Assembly: GCA_027019165.1 (NCBI GenBank)
Contig: JALUXC010000012.1
Span: 372,001 to 436,000, forward strand
DNA from: Pseudophaeobacter sp.
GTDB lineage: Bacteria > Pseudomonadota > Alphaproteobacteria > Rhodobacterales > Rhodobacteraceae
Direction of reading: 5' to 3'
DNA length: 64,000 bases
Shown here: one piece after another, positions 61,376 to 64,000 of the stretch
How the letters are laid out: each line of letters begins with the position of its first letter
Position numbering within the stretch: position 1 is the first letter of the stretch
The notes under the pieces: generated by a model
Told to the model about the DNA's origin: nothing
Database searches by the model: none
Seen by the model: only the letters and a program-made list of their open reading frames with translations
Translations under genes and position numbers: made by a program

Positions 61376-64000
61376 ATGGCTAATAATTTTGACAATCCTT
61401 ATTCCGCCAATCTTGTCGGGCTCTGGGACTTTCGGGATGGCTATACGCAGGACGATACCGGACTTGGCGACGGAATAGCGCAGGACGGCTCAGGTTCCTC
61501 TTCGACCTCCTATGCTGGTGGTTGGATGATGGGAAATGGCAGTGACAGCCAGTTTACGGTCGAGGGCAGCCAGGACGGACCATTCGATCTGACCGAGGGC
61601 ACGATCATTACCACATTTCGTCCCAGCGGCGCGCCGAGCGCAGGGGATCAGACGGTCGTCAGCCGCGGTCTGGACACCGCTGGGGATGCCGATGGGGAGA
61701 GTTTTGAGGTCCGGATTACTCCGGAGGGAGCCGTAGAGATCTTTCACGCCGATGGCGGTGCCTCAGTCCTCCTGTCGACGGATCCCGGCTTTTTCGCAGC
61801 CGGCGACGTGCTTAACGTCAAATACAGCTGGACCGACGGTGGCCAGACCATGGTGGTGGAAAACACAACCCAGGGCACCGTTGCAACCGCAGGTGACGAT
61901 GTTTCGGGGTTGACCCTGGATCTGGTCGGTTCTGGAGATGACAGCTTTTCGATTGGCGCTGCGGGGGATGGTTCCCAGGCTTTTGACGGGATGATCGATT
62001 ACCTCGCGGTGTTGGATGAGGATGTTATCGCGGGTGGTCCTGATGGGATTGTCGAAGGGGGCGCAACGGATGATCTGATCGATCTCGGCTATACCGGTGA
62101 TCCCGAAGGAGACCGGATTGATGCCGGGGACACCATCAATCCAGCACTTGACCCGGATGCCGATCTGGTAAGCGCCGGAGCCGGAGATGACACGGTCCTC
62201 GCGGGAGCTGATGACGACACAATTCACGGCGGAGCTGGTTCGGACAGCCTGGTGGGCGGCGAAGGCAACGATGTGATTGAAGGGGACACAGATGCACCCG
62301 GTGCAGGCAGCAGCAGCCGCGAAGTCTTCCAATGGGATCTTGCCCCCGACCCGGACGATGCAAGCGCAGTGGACGATGGTGATGATCTGAGCGGCGGTTT
62401 CAGCCAGGACACCGGCTCGGTCACGGTCGACTTCTCTGTTCTGTCGCAATCGTCGGCTGTGGATACCGAATTCGGTGATGTAACGCAGTTTACGGGAAAC
62501 ATCGACACCGGCGGCAATGCGGCAGACCCCAACAGCGGTCTGGCATCGGATATGAACGGGGATGGAAACAGCGCGGCCTATCAGCTTGAGTTTTCGAACT
62601 CTGTGGGCAACGTATCTTTCCGCATAAACGACATCGACGGTGACAGCTTGGTTCAGGTCACTGCCTTTGATGAAGCCGGCAACCCAGTTGTCGTGAACCT
62701 TGCTGGTGGCCCTGCATTGACTTTGTCAGATACGGATGCAGTGCCTGGTGATGACACGGCTGGCGTATCCGTGTCAGGAACATATGTCAGCGATGACAAC
62801 CCTGATCACTCGATGTTGGTGACGATTCCGGGGCCGGTCTCGCGGATCGTGATCGAACACAGCCAGGATGGCACAAACAACAGCGAAATCGATGTTTCGG
62901 ATGTCTATTTCGATGCAACAGATCCGAGCGCACCAATTGTACCGGGCAATGATACCATTGACGGCGGTGACGGCGACGATGTGATTTTTGGCAACGGCGG
63001 CGATGACAGCCTGACCGGCGGCGACGGCTCTGATAGTGTCGAGGGCGGAGAGGGTGACGATATCATCGACACCTCTGGCAATGAACCTAACCCGCTGCCA
63101 GATCGCGGCTTTCCGGGTTACACGGGAACCACGCCATCCATCCCGCCGATCCCGGCTGATGCGGATCCATCAGATGATATGGATACCGTGGCGGGCGGGG
63201 CTGGGAACGACACCATCACCACCGGGGATGATGACGACCTGATCATGGGCGGTGCTGGTGATGACAGCATTGATGCCGGAATCGATGACGACACCGTAGA
63301 CGGCGGCGCGGATAACGATGTGATCACCGGGGGTGAAGGGTCTGACAGCCTCCTTGGGGGCGCAGGGGATGATACCATCTATGGTGGCTTGGATCCGGCC
63401 TTCCCGGACGGTCTGAACATCATGGACGACGGCGCCGATGGGCGCCCGGTGGATCCGGATCCCACCAATGGGATGGACACCATCGAAGGCGGCGAAGGCA
63501 ATGATCTGATCTTCGGCCAGGACGACGACGATCTGATCTCCGGCGGCGAGGGCGACGACACCATTGATGCTGGTATCGACGACGATACCGTGACCGGCGG
63601 AACTGGCAACGATATGATCACCGGCGGCCACGGCGCCGACTCGCTCAGCGGCGGCGCGGATCGCGATACCTTCATTGGCGGCAGCGATGGCGACACTGTG
63701 GATGGCGGTTCGGGCGGGGATGACTTTGATACCCTGGACCTGACGGGCCAGAACTTCGTGATCACCTCGCAGACTCTGGATGCTGATGGCAACAGCTATT
63801 CCGGCACCATTGATCTGCTGGATGGCTCGGACTCGGTCATCGGGACGATGACCTACAATGAGATCGAGCGCATCATCCCCTGCTTCACGCCAGGCACCCT
63901 GATCGCGACACCGCAGGGAGAGCGCCGGGTCGAGGATCTGAAGGCTGGGGATCGTGTGATCACGCGCGACAACGGCATTCAGGCAATCCGCTGGATTGGC
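61376..64000 (+). CDS. secreted RTX-repeat protein with C-terminal Hint domain, 3' end outside window
   Basis: 875 residues visible, no stop. GGAGG precedes the ATG by 6 bases. Residues ~1-220 form a LamG-like beta domain (NLVGLWDFRDG, FDGMIDYLAVLDE). RTX-type nonapeptide repeats, GGxGxDxUx, follow in several blocks from ~260 (GGAGSDSLVGGEGNDVIEG) to ~800. A second beta domain lies between (~310-520). From Cys836, CFTPGTLIATPQGERRVEDL starts a Hint (intein-like) domain. This layout is typical of roseobacter type I-secreted Ca-binding proteins. It is very acidic. No lapG-type or protease domain is seen so far. Confidence 0.9.
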   Translation, partial: MANNFDNPYSANLVGLWDFRDGYTQDDTGLGDGIAQDGSGSSSTSYAGGWMMGNGSDSQFTVEGSQDGPFDLTEGTIITTFRPSGAPSAGDQTVVSRGLDTAGDADGESFEVRITPEGAVEIFHADGGASVLLSTDPGFFAAGDVLNVKYSWTDGGQTMVVENTTQGTVATAGDDVSGLTLDLVGSGDDSFSIGAAGDGSQAFDGMIDYLAVLDEDVIAGGPDGIVEGGATDDLIDLGYTGDPEGDRIDAGDTINPALDPDADLVSAGAGDDTVLAGADDDTIHGGAGSDSLVGGEGNDVIEGDTDAPGAGSSSREVFQWDLAPDPDDASAVDDGDDLSGGFSQDTGSVTVDFSVLSQSSAVDTEFGDVTQFTGNIDTGGNAADPNSGLASDMNGDGNSAAYQLEFSNSVGNVSFRINDIDGDSLVQVTAFDEAGNPVVVNLAGGPALTLSDTDAVPGDDTAGVSVSGTYVSDDNPDHSMLVTIPGPVSRIVIEHSQDGTNNSEIDVSDVYFDATDPSAPIVPGNDTIDGGDGDDVIFGNGGDDSLTGGDGSDSVEGGEGDDIIDTSGNEPNPLPDRGFPGYTGTTPSIPPIPADADPSDDMDTVAGGAGNDTITTGDDDDLIMGGAGDDSIDAGIDDDTVDGGADNDVITGGEGSDSLLGGAGDDTIYGGLDPAFPDGLNIMDDGADGRPVDPDPTNGMDTIEGGEGNDLIFGQDDDDLISGGEGDDTIDAGIDDDTVTGGTGNDMITGGHGADSLSGGADRDTFIGGSDGDTVDGGSGGDDFDTLDLTGQNFVITSQTLDADGNSYSGTIDLLDGSDSVIGTMTYNEIERIIPCFTPGTLIATPQGERRVEDLKAGDRVITRDNGIQAIRWIG

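Overview
The window looks like chromosomal DNA of a marine alphaproteobacterium of the Rhodobacteraceae (Roseobacter group). The evidence is gene content: a DMSP demethylase gene (dmdA) directly followed by acuI, a trgA-trgB-cysK tellurite-resistance cluster as in Rhodobacter, the alphaproteobacterial ATP synthase zeta inhibitor (DUF1476), gene-transfer-agent type head-spike genes, an RNase E whose S1 domain carries a long acidic insertion, and a circularly permuted two-piece tmRNA. Base composition is high-GC and even, apart from a more AT-rich stretch around 60.6-61.4 kb. No insertion sequence, CRISPR array or rRNA gene was seen.

Layout. 1-5.4 kb (minus): a MerR-led fatty-acyl/organosulfur-acyl catabolic operon with two acyl-CoA dehydrogenases (one DmdC-like), a small conserved protein, a GST and a thiolase cut by the window edge. 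5.7-8.5 kb: a second MerR regulator divergent from two PaaI-type thioesterases and a MATE exporter. 8.5-10.7 kb (minus): DUF952-DUF1330-pyrD-arsC, joined by three ATGA overlaps. 10.8-14.6 kb: a periplasmic 5'-nucleotidase, then a GTA head-spike-like cassette and a tRNA(CAT). 14.8-22.8 kb: LysR/MBL pair, purMN, RNase D, lipoprotein, SufE, WYL regulator/GST pair. 22.8-26.8 kb: DUF1638, a corrinoid protein, a radical SAM protein behind a LexA-type box, DUF6500 and a homocysteine methyltransferase, which together look like parts of a split methionine synthase.

26.9-38.6 kb: an MprF-like lipid aminoacyltransferase, the zeta inhibitor, purC-purS-purQ, a DctB/DctD-like two-component pair whose regulator lacks GAFTGA, and rne. 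38.6-48.8 kb: TusA, CcdA, an alpha/beta hydrolase fused to two membrane segments and translationally coupled to a cytochrome P450, the fumC operon, sspB, chrA and two tandem NTF2-like genes. 49.0-49.3 kb (minus): the permuted ssrA gene. 49.4-60.6 kb: a GntR regulator divergent from dmdA-acuI, an aminotransferase class V gene, a photolyase, trgA-trgB-cysK and a large MscS-type channel. The window ends inside a secreted RTX/Hint protein gene preceded by a roughly 800-base leader containing a CtrA-like box.

Functional threads: DMSP/acyl-CoA use (DmdC-like enzyme, dmdA, acuI), one-carbon/methionine metabolism, purine synthesis (purM, N, C, S, Q), trans-translation (ssrA and sspB about 3 kb apart), and metal or oxidative stress (arsC, chrA, trgAB-cysK, photolyase). 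All functional calls are from reading the sequence; no database search was run.
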